Assembly (NCBI RefSeq): GCF_014649535.1
Contig: NZ_BMTF01000003.1
Span: 1-64,000 of the forward strand
From: Streptomyces gelaticus
GTDB lineage: Bacteria > Actinomycetota > Actinomycetes > Streptomycetales > Streptomycetaceae
Direction: 5' to 3'
Length of the DNA stretch: 64,000 nt
The position numbers were made by a program, and so were the translations under genes. Positions 8,039-16,617 of the stretch are shown here, one piece after another. How positions within the stretch are numbered: position 1 is the first letter of the stretch; each line of letters starts with the position of its first letter. Under the pieces are notes generated by a model. That model had not been told where the DNA came from, made no database searches, and worked only from the letters and a program-made list of their open reading frames with translations.

Positions 8039-8697
8039 GGTGTCCCCTCCGGGGCGGCCGCTTCGAGGGCGTCGACGCTGCCGGACATGATGGTGCGGAT
8101 GTGACGGGTGAGGTGCTCGGTGGGCCAGTCCCACCAGGCGGCGGCGAGGAGCCGGACGATGGTCTCCTCGTCGTACCGGGTGCGGATCAGCCGGGCCGGG
8201 TTGCCGCCGACGATGCCGTAGTCGGGTACGTCGGAGGTGACGACGGAGCCGGCGCCGATGATCGCGCCGTGCCCGATCCGTACGCCCGGCATCACCATGG
8301 AGTTGTAGCCGAACCAGACGTCGTTGCCCACGACCGTGTCGCCCCGGCCGGGCAGCCCGGTCAGCAGGTCGAAATGGTCGGCCCAGGAACCGCCCATGGA
8401 GGGGAAGGGGAAGGTGGACGGGCCGTCCATCCGGTGGTTGGCGCCGTTCATGATGAACCGCACTCCGGTCCCGAGCGCGCAGAACTTCCCGATGACCAGC
8501 TTCTCCGGGCCGTAGTGGTACAGCACGTTGCGGGTCTCGAACGCGGTCGCGTCGTCCGGGTCGTCGTAGTAGGAGAACTCCCCGACCTCGATCAAATCGG
8601 ACTTCACCAGGGGCTTCAGGAGCACGACGCGGGGCTGGCCGGGCATCGGGTGCAGGACGGTGGGATCGGCGGGCACTGGGCTCATGGCGCTCATCAT
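8035..8697 (-). CDS. CatB-related xenobiotic O-acetyltransferase
   Basis: A 220-residue left-handed beta-helix acetyltransferase. The region FIMNGANHRMDGPSTFPF holds the catalytic His of the Vat/CatB family, followed by hexapeptide repeats VVGNDVWFGYNSMVMPGVRIG and ending with VVGGNPARLIRTRY. Relatives acetylate streptogramins or chloramphenicol, but this subgroup also includes enzymes of unknown target. GAGGTGG precedes the ATG at 8697; a second ATG follows directly. It forms a two-gene unit with the MOSC gene, and a strong palindrome lies between it and the divergent methyltransferase. No resistance phenotype can be claimed from sequence alone. Confidence 0.88.
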   Translation of the reverse strand: MMSAMSPVPADPTVLHPMPGQPRVVLLKPLVKSDLIEVGEFSYYDDPDDATAFETRNVLYHYGPEKLVIGKFCALGTGVRFIMNGANHRMDGPSTFPFPSMGGSWADHFDLLTGLPGRGDTVVGNDVWFGYNSMVMPGVRIGHGAIIGAGSVVTSDVPDYGIVGGNPARLIRTRYDEETIVRLLAAAWWDWPTEHLTRHIRTIMSGSVDALEAAAPEGTP

Positions 8698-8718
8698 CGC
8701 ATCCACCTCGCATGATGT

Positions 8719-8737
8719 AAGTTCCTTTTGGGAACTT
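8719..8737. promoter_or_regulatory. Palindromic operator between acetyltransferase and methyltransferase
   Basis: AAGTTCC and GGAACTT form a perfect inverted repeat of seven bases with a TTTTG spacer. It sits between the divergent starts at 8697 and 8761, where it could control both. The size and spacing fit a dimeric HxlR or MarR-type repressor site; no such regulator gene is in the window. Confidence 0.5.
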
Positions 8738-8760
8738 GCAGATCGAGACGGAGGGGCGCC

Positions 8761-9429
8761 GTGACGCTCGCACAATGGACCGCGGTCGACGACTACTTCG
8801 ACGGCCTGCTGGTGGGCCCGGACGAAGCCCTGGACGCGGCCGTGGAGGCCAGTGAAGCGGCAGGGCTCCCGGCGATCCAGGTCGCCGCCAACCAGGGCAA
8901 GCTGCTGAATCTGCTGGCCAGGCTCCAGGGGGCGCGCACCGTGCTGGAGATCGGCACCCTGGGCGGCTACAGCACCATCTGGCTGGCCCGCGCGCTGCCG
9001 GAGGGCGGCAGGGTCGTGACGCTGGAGGCCGATCCGGCGTACGCGGAGGTCGCGCGGGCCAACATCGAGCGGGCCGGGCTCGCGGACGTCGTCGAGATCC
9101 GGGTCGGCCGCGCCCTCGACACATTGCCGGAACTGGCGGCGGAGGGGCACGGCCCGTTCGACGTCGTGTTCATCGACGCCGACAAGCCCAGCAACCCCGA
9201 CTACCTGGCCTGGTCCCTGAAGCTGACCCGGCCCGGCAGCCTGATCGTCGCCGACAACGTCGTACGCGACGGAGAGGTGGTGGACGGCGGGAGCGGCGAC
9301 CCGAAGGTGCAGGGCGTGCGCCGGTTCACCGAACTCGTCGCCGCCGAGCCGACGTTGACCGCGACCGCGTTGCAGACCGTCGGGAGCAAGGGGTACGACG
9401 GGCTGATGATGGCGCTGGTCACCGGGTAG
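8761..9429 (+). CDS. SAM-dependent O-methyltransferase (caffeoyl-CoA OMT type)
   Basis: A 222-residue class I methyltransferase. The SAM-binding motif is VLEIGTLGGYST, the acidic ribose-binding strand is VVTLEAD, and the metal/substrate motif is VFIDADK with ADNVVRDG after it, as in the Mg2+-dependent Methyltransf_3 family acting on catechol-like hydroxyls. The GTG at 8761 is chosen because GAGGGG lies five bases before it; the ATG at 8728 has no such site and would place the operator inside the leader. It is divergent from the acetyltransferase-MOSC unit. Confidence 0.9.
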   Translation: MTLAQWTAVDDYFDGLLVGPDEALDAAVEASEAAGLPAIQVAANQGKLLNLLARLQGARTVLEIGTLGGYSTIWLARALPEGGRVVTLEADPAYAEVARANIERAGLADVVEIRVGRALDTLPELAAEGHGPFDVVFIDADKPSNPDYLAWSLKLTRPGSLIVADNVVRDGEVVDGGSGDPKVQGVRRFTELVAAEPTLTATALQTVGSKGYDGLMMALVTG

Positions 9430-9517
9430 GCCCCGGAGTCGCCCGCGTTGATACGATCGCGCGTTCGACGCGCGTCGGTGGTGCCTCGGCACCCGGCCAT
9501 CACCTTGTGGAGAGACC

Positions 9518-10348
9518 ATGCAGCGCCCTCTAGTCCCGTTTGTTGTCGCCGCGGTGCTGTTGTGCGCTGGATGCTCCGGGCGATCGGGATCGGGATCGGC
9601 GCGAGAGGCGGAGAAGACCGCGAAAGCCTCCCCGTCCCGCTCGGCGGCGGACCACGGGGCAGCGGTACGGGCCGCGGTGGCCGCGACGGAGAGGAGCAGC
9701 GCCCGGATCGACGAGCAGATCGAGATAGGGGACGGCGCCACCGAGTACGTCGTCTCGGTCAAGGGCGACTTCGACTGGGCGGGCGCCAAGGGGCGCCTCG
9801 CGGTTGCCCTCCGGAACGCGGCGGTTCCTGGGAAGACGTCGCCCCGCATGGACGAGATCTTCGACGGCGACACCGTCTACATGGGCGGCTTCGCCGAGAT
9901 GGAAGGCTCCTGGGGATCGATTCGCCGGGACAAGGCCGAGGCTCATTACGTGCTGCGGGCACCGGTGAACGACCCCGAACACGTGTTGCGCCAGGTGGCG
10001 CAGATGCGCCGGATCTCGAAGGTCGGCGAGGAGACGGTGAACGGCACGCCCGCGGTCCACTACCGCGGGGTTCTCCCCGATGAGACGGTCACGCTGCGGA
10101 TGGCGAAGGAGATGCGGGCCAAGATCGACTCCGCGCGGGAACAGGTCGGTGGGATCACCGTGTACGCGGATGCCTGGATCGACCGGAACGGGCGGATCGT
10201 GCGTACCCGGCTCGACTGGCCCATGGGGGCGGCGGGCGCCAAGGCGACGATGAACCTGACGGACCACGGGAAACCGGTGCGGGCGAAGGCCCCGGACCCC
10301 GGCAAGGTCGTCCCCATGCCGGACCTCGGCGGCCCGCTGCCCGGCTGA
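9518..10348 (+). CDS. LppX/LprG-like lipoprotein
   Basis: A 276-residue exported lipoprotein. The signal peptide ends in LCAGC with the lipidated Cys at residue 19. The mature part is a mixed alpha/beta protein with the pattern of actinobacterial LppX/LprAFG relatives, including a MDEIFDGDTVYMGG strand and VNGTPAVHYRG, which hold hydrophobic cargo in mycobacteria. Cargo here is unknown. GGAGAG lies upstream of the ATG. It may be transcribed from a -10-like TACGAT near 9455. The following gene is also a lipoprotein but shows no clear homology to it. Confidence 0.75.
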   Translation: MQRPLVPFVVAAVLLCAGCSGRSGSGSAREAEKTAKASPSRSAADHGAAVRAAVAATERSSARIDEQIEIGDGATEYVVSVKGDFDWAGAKGRLAVALRNAAVPGKTSPRMDEIFDGDTVYMGGFAEMEGSWGSIRRDKAEAHYVLRAPVNDPEHVLRQVAQMRRISKVGEETVNGTPAVHYRGVLPDETVTLRMAKEMRAKIDSAREQVGGITVYADAWIDRNGRIVRTRLDWPMGAAGAKATMNLTDHGKPVRAKAPDPGKVVPMPDLGGPLPG

Positions 10349-10372
10349 CCTGCCCCTTGGCGCGCACCATGG

Positions 10373-10391
10373 CAGAAGGGCCCTCGCCTGT
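10373..10391 (+). repeat. 19-base repeat matching the left arm of a downstream terminator
   Basis: This sequence is identical to 12353-12371, which is the left arm of a complete terminator hairpin. Here the right arm is missing, so it looks like a broken or rearranged copy of the same terminator after the lipoprotein gene. Confidence 0.6.
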
Positions 10392-10439
10392 ATCGCTCCC
10401 CCCAGTGGTCGTCGCAACACCCCAGTTCAAGGGCGCGAT

Positions 10440-10491
10440 GGACCTCAAGGTCCGGTAGAACCGGGGAGAGCCTCAGGGCCGCAAAGCCCTG
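10440..10491. other. Cluster of three small hairpins between lipoprotein genes
   Basis: Three inverted repeats follow each other: GGACCT/AGGTCC (10440-10453), CCGGT/ACCGG (10452-10464) and CAGGGC/GCCCTG (10474-10491). The block lies between two lipoprotein genes and is not protein-like. It may be a degenerate terminator, an RNA element or a recombination scar. Confidence 0.35.
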
Positions 10492-10556
10492 GTCCGTGGC
10501 TGACACCTGCATGGGATGCTTGCGGCGATCACGGCAAGCAGCCAAAGGGGTGGGGA

Positions 10557-11348
10557 GTGTCCAGGGTGGGGATCGGGAGAAGAACATCGGCGGCGCTGTT
10601 CGCCGTCGCGATGATGGGCGGGATGGCCGGATGCGACGGGAGCGGCGGCGAGGCCGGGGAAAAGGGGCCGTCCGCCCCGGCCCCCGTGAGCGATGCCCGG
10701 AGGATGAGTGAATCGCTCACCCTGCTCAAGGGCTACCGCTCCCTCGGGCTGAAGGGCGAATTCAGGGGCGCAGTGCCGACAGCGGTCGACCTGCACGCCG
10801 ATCGGCACGGAAACTGCATCGGTACGTACGTGGAGTTGGGCACGACCAACGAGGTGGTCGTCATCGGTGACCGCGGCTGGGTGCGCTACGACGACAAAAA
10901 GCTGGAGAACATGCGCTCCTTTGCGAAGACCTACGTGCCGGACAAGCTCGCCGCCGTCGAGGAAGCGGTCGAGAAAGCCCGTGGAAAGTATGTCGAGTAC
11001 CCGGCCCGCGAGGTGTTGCAGTACCCGGGCCTGATCCTGTGCGATCCCGACCGGGCGTTCGCGAAGGTGCCCAGATCAGTGAGCAACGCGGGGGAGAAGG
11101 GCAATCCGCGCACCAAGGGCGGTGAGCGAACCGTACAGCTCACGCATGGTTCCGGCGGCGATGAAGTGTCGGTGCACGTACCGGAGAGGGGAGGGTCCGT
11201 GCCCCGGGGTATCGACTTCACTCTCGGTGACGCACCGGTGCTGCTCGAACTCGGCGACTACGACGAGCCGGTGCGGGTGAAGCCGCCCAGCCGTGCGGAC
11301 ACCGTGAGTGCCGAAGAGGTGAAGGGCCTGGACGCGATCGTCGAGTGA
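10557..11348 (+). CDS. Putative lipoprotein of unknown function
   Basis: A 263-residue exported protein whose signal peptide ends in GMAGC (Cys 26), a near-canonical lipobox. The mature part is about half charged residues with several short strands and a C-terminal segment (FTLGDAPVLLELGDYDEPVRVKPP) resembling the end of the LppX-like beta barrel, but similarity to a named family is not convincing. A GTG start at 10557 is used, with AAAGGGGTGGGGA just upstream. It is separated from the preceding lipoprotein gene by 208 bases holding a broken terminator and small hairpins. Confidence 0.7.
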   Translation: MSRVGIGRRTSAALFAVAMMGGMAGCDGSGGEAGEKGPSAPAPVSDARRMSESLTLLKGYRSLGLKGEFRGAVPTAVDLHADRHGNCIGTYVELGTTNEVVVIGDRGWVRYDDKKLENMRSFAKTYVPDKLAAVEEAVEKARGKYVEYPAREVLQYPGLILCDPDRAFAKVPRSVSNAGEKGNPRTKGGERTVQLTHGSGGDEVSVHVPERGGSVPRGIDFTLGDAPVLLELGDYDEPVRVKPPSRADTVSAEEVKGLDAIVE

Positions 11349-11465
11349 CCGAGGGACGACCACGGCGCTCCGGATGTGCTTGCCCGGCCTGGATCCTGGA
11401 CGGCGTTCGGCTGCCGACGGGAAATACCTTGGACGCGGGCAATGGATCCGGCCATGATCGGGTGC

Positions 11466-12338
11466 ATGGATTTGCATGTGAGCGACCCGGTTCGTCTCGG
11501 TACCGAACAGCTCCCGGGAGGGCGGTTGCTGGGCTGGGCCGAGTGGGGGCCGGGGGACGGGGTGCCGGTGCTGTTCTCGCCGGGTGCGGCCACCAGCAGG
11601 CACCTCGGGTTCGGTGTCGATGTGCTGGACGGGCTCGGGGTGCGGCTGATCTCCGTGGACCGTCCCGGTCTGGGGGTCTCCTCGCCCGCGCCGGGGCGTA
11701 CGTTCGGTGACTTCGTCGACGACGTCCGCGCGTTCGCCGGTCTGCGCGGCCTGGGGCGGCCCCTGATGGTCGGCAATTCGCAGGGGGCGCCCTTCGCGCT
11801 GGCATGCGCCGCCGCCGGAGCGATCGGGGCGCTCGCGGTGGTCTCCGGTGCGGACGAGGTCGCGGAGCCGGGCTTCGCCGATGTGCTTCCGGAGGAGTTG
11901 CGGCGCCTGGTCGGCCTGGCCGTGGCCGATCCGGACGCCGCCGAGCAGGTCTTCGCCGGGTTCACCCCGCAGGGGATGTGGGACATGGTGATGTCCGGCA
12001 GCCCGGAGTGCGACCTCGCCGTGTACCAGCAGCCCGCGTTCGCCGCCGCCTACCGGCAGGCCCTCGACGAGGCCTTCGCTCAAGGGGCGGCCGGGTACGC
12101 CCGGGACACCGTCCTGGCCATGGGGCACTGGGGGATCGGGCTGTCGGACATCGTCGTACCCGTCGACCTCTGGTACGGGGAGAAGGACACCGGCCACTCG
12201 CCCGACCAGGGGGCCCGGCTGGCCTCGCGCATCCCGGGTGCGGTCCGGCACCTGGTGCCGGAGGAGGGCGGGGCGGTGCTCTGGACCCATGCCGAGCAGG
12301 TGCTGAGCACGCTGCTGGTGCGCGTCGCGGCCCCCTGA
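11466..12338 (+). CDS. Alpha/beta hydrolase
   Basis: A 290-residue alpha/beta-hydrolase-fold enzyme. The oxyanion region is LFSPGAATS, the nucleophile elbow is MVGNSQGAPF (Ser in G-N-S-Q-G), and the strand VPVDLWYGEKD carries the likely acid. The usual His near the C-terminus is probably that in LWTHAEQ. The substrate is not predictable. I start at the ATG at 11466 (MDLHVSDPVRL) because family members begin at this point; the ATG at 11454 is an alternative, and no ribosome binding site favours either. Confidence 0.82.
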   Translation: MDLHVSDPVRLGTEQLPGGRLLGWAEWGPGDGVPVLFSPGAATSRHLGFGVDVLDGLGVRLISVDRPGLGVSSPAPGRTFGDFVDDVRAFAGLRGLGRPLMVGNSQGAPFALACAAAGAIGALAVVSGADEVAEPGFADVLPEELRRLVGLAVADPDAAEQVFAGFTPQGMWDMVMSGSPECDLAVYQQPAFAAAYRQALDEAFAQGAAGYARDTVLAMGHWGIGLSDIVVPVDLWYGEKDTGHSPDQGARLASRIPGAVRHLVPEEGGAVLWTHAEQVLSTLLVRVAAP

Positions 12339-12356
12339 GTCCTCGGACATGACAGA

Positions 12357-12391
12357 AGGGCCCTCGCCTGTCACGTCCAGGCGAGGGCCCT
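12357..12391. terminator. Convergent terminator, 14-bp stem
   Basis: AGGGCCCTCGCCTG pairs perfectly with CAGGCGAGGGCCCT across a seven-base loop. It lies between the hydrolase stop (12338) and the convergent sodF stop (12461) and can serve both. Confidence 0.85.
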
Positions 12392-12460
12392 CCCTTCATC
12401 CGCCTGCCCGGTGAAGGTTGAGAAGACGATCACGAGGCAGGGCGTATGTGCGCCTCCCGG

Positions 12461-13102
12461 TCAGGGGGCGAGCAGCAGCACGTCGGCGCGCTCCTTGGCG
12501 GCCGCGTAACGCTTCGCCACGTCCTGCCAGTTGACGACGGCCCACATCGCGTCGATGAAGTCGACCTTCTGGTTCTTGTACTGGAGGTAGAAGGCGTGCT
12601 CCCAGGCGTCGAAGACCAGGATCGGGACGGAGCCCTGGCCCACGTTGCCCTGGTGGTCGTAGACCTGCTCGACGATCAGCTTGCCGCTGACCGGCTCGTA
12701 CGCCAGGACGCCCCAGCCGGAGCCCTGCGTGGTGGCCGCGGCCTTCGTCAGCTGGGCCTTGAAACCGGCGAAGGAGCCGAAAGAATCGGCGATCGCGTCC
12801 GCCAGGTCGCCGACACCGTCCGCCGCGAGCGGCTCGCCGCCGCCGTCACCGGTCATGTTGTGCCAGTAGATCGAGTGGAGGATGTGGCCGGAGAGGTGGA
12901 ACGCGAGGCTCTTCTGGAGCCCGTTGATCGCTCCCCACGCTTCCTTGTCGCGTGCCTCCGCCAGCTGCTCCAGGGTGTCGTTCGCACCCTTCACATAGGC
13001 GGCGTGGTGCTTGTCGTGGTGGAGCTCGATGATCTGCGGATTGATGACCGGTTCGAGCGCCGCGTAGTCGTACGGGAGTTCCGGAAGCGTGTACGTGGCC
13101 AT
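12461..13102 (-). CDS. sodF: Fe-type superoxide dismutase
   Basis: A 213-residue Fe/Mn-superfamily superoxide dismutase that converts superoxide to peroxide and oxygen in the cytoplasm. The metal ligands are the His in LHHDKHH, the His in the [15 protein letters not shown] helix, and the Asp and His of [11 protein letters not shown]. The ATG at 13102 lies behind GGAGGG. A direct repeat of the TTGCAA type just upstream matches the nickel regulator Nur, which in Streptomyces represses sodF when nickel is present so that the nickel enzyme SodN takes over. No sodN gene is in the window. The iron assignment leans on that regulation and on overall similarity. Confidence 0.93.
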   Translation of the reverse strand: MATYTLPELPYDYAALEPVINPQIIELHHDKHHAAYVKGANDTLEQLAEARDKEAWGAINGLQKSLAFHLSGHILHSIYWHNMTGDGGGEPLAADGVGDLADAIADSFGSFAGFKAQLTKAAATTQGSGWGVLAYEPVSGKLIVEQVYDHQGNVGQGSVPILVFDAWEHAFYLQYKNQKVDFIDAMWAVVNWQDVAKRYAAAKERADVLLLAP

Positions 13103-13136
13103 GTGGTCGAACCCTCCAGCTGCTTTCCTGTTGTTA

Positions 13137-13153
13137 TTGCAATCAATGTGCAA
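13137..13153 (-). promoter_or_regulatory. Nur-like operator upstream of sodF
   Basis: On the plus strand the site reads TTGCAA-TCAAT-GTGCAA, a pair of six-base elements spaced by five, matching the TTGCAA-N5-TTGCAA form I recall for Streptomyces Nur boxes with one mismatch. It lies 35-51 bases upstream of the sodF ATG, where repressor binding would block the promoter. Confidence 0.65.
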
Positions 13154-13200
13154 AAGCAGGCTAACAGCAGGAAGGTGTCTGTAGTGATCAGCCCTTCGAC

Positions 13201-14091
13201 CTAGGACGTGTCTTCGGGGCGGCGGCGTGCCTGCCGGGGCAGGGCCCCGTCGAGGGCCTCGGCGAGTTCGGGGACCGTGGGCCTGGCGGTCGGGTCGGGT
13301 CTTAGGCAGGCGTCCACGGCCGCGGCCAGACCGTGGGGGAGGCGTCGGCGCGACCCGATCGGCGGAGCGGTCTCCTCCAGCTGCGGGTACCGGTCCATCG
13401 TGTCGGCGGTGCCGTCCGTGCCGTCCATGGGCTCGTCGCCGGCGAACGGTGCGTCGCCGGTGGCGACTTCGTAGAGTGTGACGCCGATGCCCCACACATC
13501 GGCCGCGGCCGACAGCGGACCGCCCCGCGCCTGTTCGGGAGCCTGGTAGCAGAAGGTGCCGCCGCCCGCGGGGGCGATGCCGGGCGGCCGGGCCACACTC
13601 AGGTCGAGCACCTTGGCGTGCCGACAGTCGACCACCACATTGGACGGCTTGAGGTCCAGGTGCAGCAGGCCGCGACCGTGGAGGTAGTGGGCCGCGGAAC
13701 ACAACTGCACGCCGAGCAGGGCCACGTCCTGGGCGGACACCCGGCGGGGCAGCCGGCCGACGAGGTGCGACAGCGTCTCGCCGGTCAGCGTCTCCAGCAC
13801 GACGACCGGCTCGGGCACGTCGAAGGTCTCGTACGCGCGGACCAGATGCGGATGGGTGAAGGCCAGCAGCCAGTGGCCCTCCCGCCGCAACCGCTCGCGC
13901 AGCCGCCGCTCGTCCCGGCGGTCGGGGCGCAGCACCTTCACCACGCACCGGCAGTCCCGCTCCTGGCTCCACGCGTCGTACAGGTCGAGCCATCCCGTCC
14001 GGGCCAGGTGCGCCAGGACCTCGTACCCCGGCGCGGGACTCGTTCCGGGGGCGAGCGGCGGAACCGCTCGTGGGGTGGGGCCGTGGGTCAT
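13201..14091 (-). CDS. Soluble Ser/Thr protein kinase, atypical DFG and Gly loop
   Basis: A 296-residue cytoplasmic Hanks-type kinase. The catalytic Lys is in CVVKVL, the catalytic loop is [12 protein letters not shown], and the activation segment ends in YQAPEQARG with [18 protein letters not shown] after it. The metal motif is DLS rather than DFG, and the N-terminal glycine loop ([11 protein letters not shown]) lacks the GxGxxG pattern, though Lys and both Asp are kept, so activity is plausible. There is no membrane segment or sensor domain, unlike PknB. It overlaps the ABC exporter stop by four bases (ATGA), so the two are coupled. The target may be within this operon. Confidence 0.87.
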   Translation of the reverse strand: MTHGPTPRAVPPLAPGTSPAPGYEVLAHLARTGWLDLYDAWSQERDCRCVVKVLRPDRRDERRLRERLRREGHWLLAFTHPHLVRAYETFDVPEPVVVLETLTGETLSHLVGRLPRRVSAQDVALLGVQLCSAAHYLHGRGLLHLDLKPSNVVVDCRHAKVLDLSVARPPGIAPAGGGTFCYQAPEQARGGPLSAAADVWGIGVTLYEVATGDAPFAGDEPMDGTDGTADTMDRYPQLEETAPPIGSRRRLPHGLAAAVDACLRPDPTARPTVPELAEALDGALPRQARRRPEDTS

Positions 14092-15947
14092 GACAGGACC
14101 TCCCGCAGGTCAAGGGCTGTCCGCTCCCGGCCGGTCTTCGCGTTCAGGCGGTGCAGCCGGGCGTAGGTGCCGCCCCGCAGCAGCAGCTCCTCGTGCGTGC
14201 CGCGCTCGACGACCCGGCCGTGGTCCAGGACCACCGTGGACGTGGCGTCGCGGACGGTGAGCAGATTGTGCGAGATGACGACGGTGGTGCGCCCGGCCAT
14301 CAGCCGGCGCAGCGGTGCCATGACCCGGCGGCCCGACCCGGCGTCCAGCCCGGTGGTCGGCTCGTCCAGGAGCAGCACGGGCGCGTCCCTGATCATCGCG
14401 CGGGCGATCGCGAGGCGCTGGGCCTGCCCGCCGGACAGCGTCCGGCCGCGCTGGCCCACCACGGTGTCGTAGCCCTCGGGGAGCAGCCGGATGAAGTCGT
14501 CGGCGTCGGCGGCGCGGGCCGCCGCGACGATGTCCGCCTCCGACGCGTCCGGGCGGCCGTAGGCGATGTTCTCCCGCACGGTGCCGTGCAGGACGAGCGT
14601 CTCCTGGAGCACCACCGCGACGTTCTCCCGCAACTCGGCCAGGAGCAGCTCCCTGAGGTCGGTGCCGTCGAGCAGGATCGCGCCCCGGTCCGGGTCGTAG
14701 AAGCGCAGTTGCAGCTTTCCGACCGTGGACTTGCCGGCGCCGCTCGCGCCGACCAGTGCCAGCGTCGTACCGGGTGCCACATGGAACGACACGTCCGACA
14801 GCGCCCACCGGGACGTACCCGGATAGCGGAAGGAGACGCCGCGGAACTCCACGTCGCCCCGGGCACGCCCGGTCCGCCGGGCCGTGGCGGCCTCGACGAC
14901 CTGGGGGCGCTGGTCGAGCAACTCGATGATCCGCTCGGCGGAGGCGGAAGCCGCGTAGAACGTGGTGGTGAGACGGGACAGATCACGGATCGGGCCGTAG
15001 AGGTTGCCCAGCAGCGCGAGGAAGACCAGCAGCCCGCCCAGCGTGAGCTGCCCCTGCGCCAGCTTCCAGGTGCCCAGGCCCATGACGGTCAGCGCACCGG
15101 CCAGCTCGATGGCTTCGACGACTGGTCCGTACACGGCACGGACGCGTGCCGAGGCCATCGCCGCATGGAACTTGCCCACGCTCTCGCGCTCGAACCGGCG
15201 CTCCTCCGTCTCCTGCCGGTTGTACGCCTGCACCAGCGCGACATTGCCGAGCGACTCCTCGGCGATCGCGCTGATCGAGCCGCTGCGCCGCCGCCGCTCC
15301 CGCGACGCGGCCTTGACCAGCCGGGAGAAGCGCCGGGCCGCGTACCAGAAGAGCGGCACGATGACGAGCGCGAGGAGCGTCAGGTCCCATTGCAGGTAGA
15401 ACAGCAGACCGAGGAAGACGCCCAGCCGGATGACGAAGTACAGGCCGTCCGCCACCCCCGAGAGGAGGAACGTCTCGACCGCGTCGACATCGCCCGTGAT
15501 GCGCGACAGCAGGTCCCCCAGCCGGCGCCGCTCGAAGAAGCCGAGCGAGAGGCCCTGGACGTGCCGGAACACATCCGACCGGAGGGCCAGCAGGAAGCGC
15601 TCGCTCACCCAGGTGGACAGCACGTCGTCGGCGTACCCCAGGACGCCGGAGCAGACGATGAGCCCCGTGTACGCCGGCGCGATCCAGGCGAAGGGGCGCA
15701 GATCGCGCGGGACGAGGACATCGTCCACCACGATCTTGAAGAGCCAGATCTCGGCCGCGTCGACGACGGGGCCGATCATGCTGAGGGCGAGCACCGGAAC
15801 GAGCCGGTGCCGGCCGCCGCGCGTATAGGGCCAGAAACGCCGGAACACCTCGCGCGGGGCGACCGCGGGCGCGGCGGCGACGACCGCGTCGGGATCGTCC
15901 GCCACCGACAGCAGCCGCCGTACGAGATGCCGCGAGACACGCCCCAT
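14088..15947 (-). CDS. ABC exporter, fused permease and ATPase
   Basis: A half-transporter of about 619 residues: six membrane helices (about 50-325), then an ATPase domain with Walker [10 protein letters not shown], signature LSGGQAQR, Walker B VLLLDEPT and switch His in ISHN. This is the MsbA/LmrA-like multidrug and peptide exporter class, acting as a homodimer because no second half is nearby. GAGGAAC eight bases upstream favours the ATG at 15947; an in-frame ATG at 15962 is possible. It lies between a 44-residue peptide gene and a protein kinase on the same strand, so the peptide or a modified form of it is a candidate cargo. That last point is inference only. Confidence 0.9.
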   Translation of the reverse strand: MGRVSRHLVRRLLSVADDPDAVVAAAPAVAPREVFRRFWPYTRGGRHRLVPVLALSMIGPVVDAAEIWLFKIVVDDVLVPRDLRPFAWIAPAYTGLIVCSGVLGYADDVLSTWVSERFLLALRSDVFRHVQGLSLGFFERRRLGDLLSRITGDVDAVETFLLSGVADGLYFVIRLGVFLGLLFYLQWDLTLLALVIVPLFWYAARRFSRLVKAASRERRRRSGSISAIAEESLGNVALVQAYNRQETEERRFERESVGKFHAAMASARVRAVYGPVVEAIELAGALTVMGLGTWKLAQGQLTLGGLLVFLALLGNLYGPIRDLSRLTTTFYAASASAERIIELLDQRPQVVEAATARRTGRARGDVEFRGVSFRYPGTSRWALSDVSFHVAPGTTLALVGASGAGKSTVGKLQLRFYDPDRGAILLDGTDLRELLLAELRENVAVVLQETLVLHGTVRENIAYGRPDASEADIVAAARAADADDFIRLLPEGYDTVVGQRGRTLSGGQAQRLAIARAMIRDAPVLLLDEPTTGLDAGSGRRVMAPLRRLMAGRTTVVISHNLLTVRDATSTVVLDHGRVVERGTHEELLLRGGTYARLHRLNAKTGRERTALDLREVLS

Positions 15948-16019
15948 CGACGTGTTCCTCATGAACCGCCGACCGAGCGGACCAGGAGCAGCGGCCCGCC
16001 CGGCCGTGCTGGGTGGTGG

Positions 16020-16154
16020 TCACCAGTGGTGACCGTGGTGGGTGTTGCGGCGGCTACGGCGACGGTCCCGTTCGGAGTGGTCGTCGTGCCCCGATGTCAT
16101 GTCCCTCTTTCCGTCACGGTGTTCGGCGGGGATCAGATGCTTGAAGATCGCCAT
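16020..16154 (-). CDS. 44-residue His/Arg-rich peptide
   Basis: A short gene with a very strong ribosome binding site (AGGAGGG nine bases before the ATG) inside the 3' end of the preceding membrane-protein gene. The product starts MAIFKHLIPAEHRDGKRD, is full of Asp, Arg and His, and ends RRNTHHGHHW. It has no Cys, no signal peptide and no membrane segment. Six of the last 25 residues are His, which could bind metal. It is followed by the ABC exporter and kinase genes. No family is recognised, and translation is not proven beyond the start site. Confidence 0.6.
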   Translation of the reverse strand: MAIFKHLIPAEHRDGKRDMTSGHDDHSERDRRRSRRNTHHGHHW

Positions 16155-16617
16155 GGGCTTCCCTCCTGAGAGGCTTCTGGACGGAATACGTGTCAGGGCG
16201 CTTGTTGGATTGCCGTTCCCGGGAAATTCCCGTTCCTTCATCGGTGCCGTCCGCCCTCAGCCACGCCAGGAAGGCGAGCACGAAGACGACTTCCGCGATC
16301 AGGCACAGGACGCCGTACGGCGGTTCCCAGCTCGTTTCGCGGTAGTCCGGCAGACCGACGGTCCGCGACAGCAGAAATCCGGCGATCATGCCGATGCTGG
16401 TGACAGCCCCGATCAGCCAGGCGCCGAACGGCCGTTGATGCAGGAGGAGACCTGCGGCGACGGCGAGCAGCACCACGCTGCCGATCAGGAACAGGACGCC
16501 GATGTACGGCATCTCCGTCAGGTGCGAGGGGACCAGCATCAGATGGAGCACCGCGCTCGCCAGGGCGCAGACCGCTCCGGTCCCGCGCAATGCCATGTGT
16601 GTCGTGCGAGACGTCAT
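16114..16617 (-). CDS. Four-helix membrane protein
   Basis: A 167-residue protein with four hydrophobic segments: GAVCALASAVLHLMLV, YIGVLFLIGSVVLLAVAAGLL, AWLIGAVTSIGMIAGFLL and GVLCLIAEVVFVLAFLAWL. A polar, charged tail follows. No family is named. The ATG at 16617 is taken; 16596 and 16707 are alternatives. It has no clear ribosome binding site, but an ECF-like GGAAC element lies just upstream. Its 3' end contains the start and ribosome binding site of the 44-residue peptide gene, so the two are probably co-expressed with the exporter and kinase. Confidence 0.7.
   Translation of the reverse strand: MTSRTTHMALRGTGAVCALASAVLHLMLVPSHLTEMPYIGVLFLIGSVVLLAVAAGLLLHQRPFGAWLIGAVTSIGMIAGFLLSRTVGLPDYRETSWEPPYGVLCLIAEVVFVLAFLAWLRADGTDEGTGISRERQSNKRPDTYSVQKPLRREAHGDLQASDPRRTP

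Noticed and set aside
10393..10587. Minus-strand frame reading MQVSATDQGFAALRL... between the lipoprotein genes
   Set aside because: It runs through the hairpin cluster and into the first lipoprotein gene, has no ribosome binding site and no recognisable domain.
14088..16154. Class III lanthipeptide cluster (ramCSAB-like)
   Set aside because: The peptide lacks Cys and a Ser-x-x-Ser-x-Cys core, the kinase has no fused cyclase, and there is only one exporter half.
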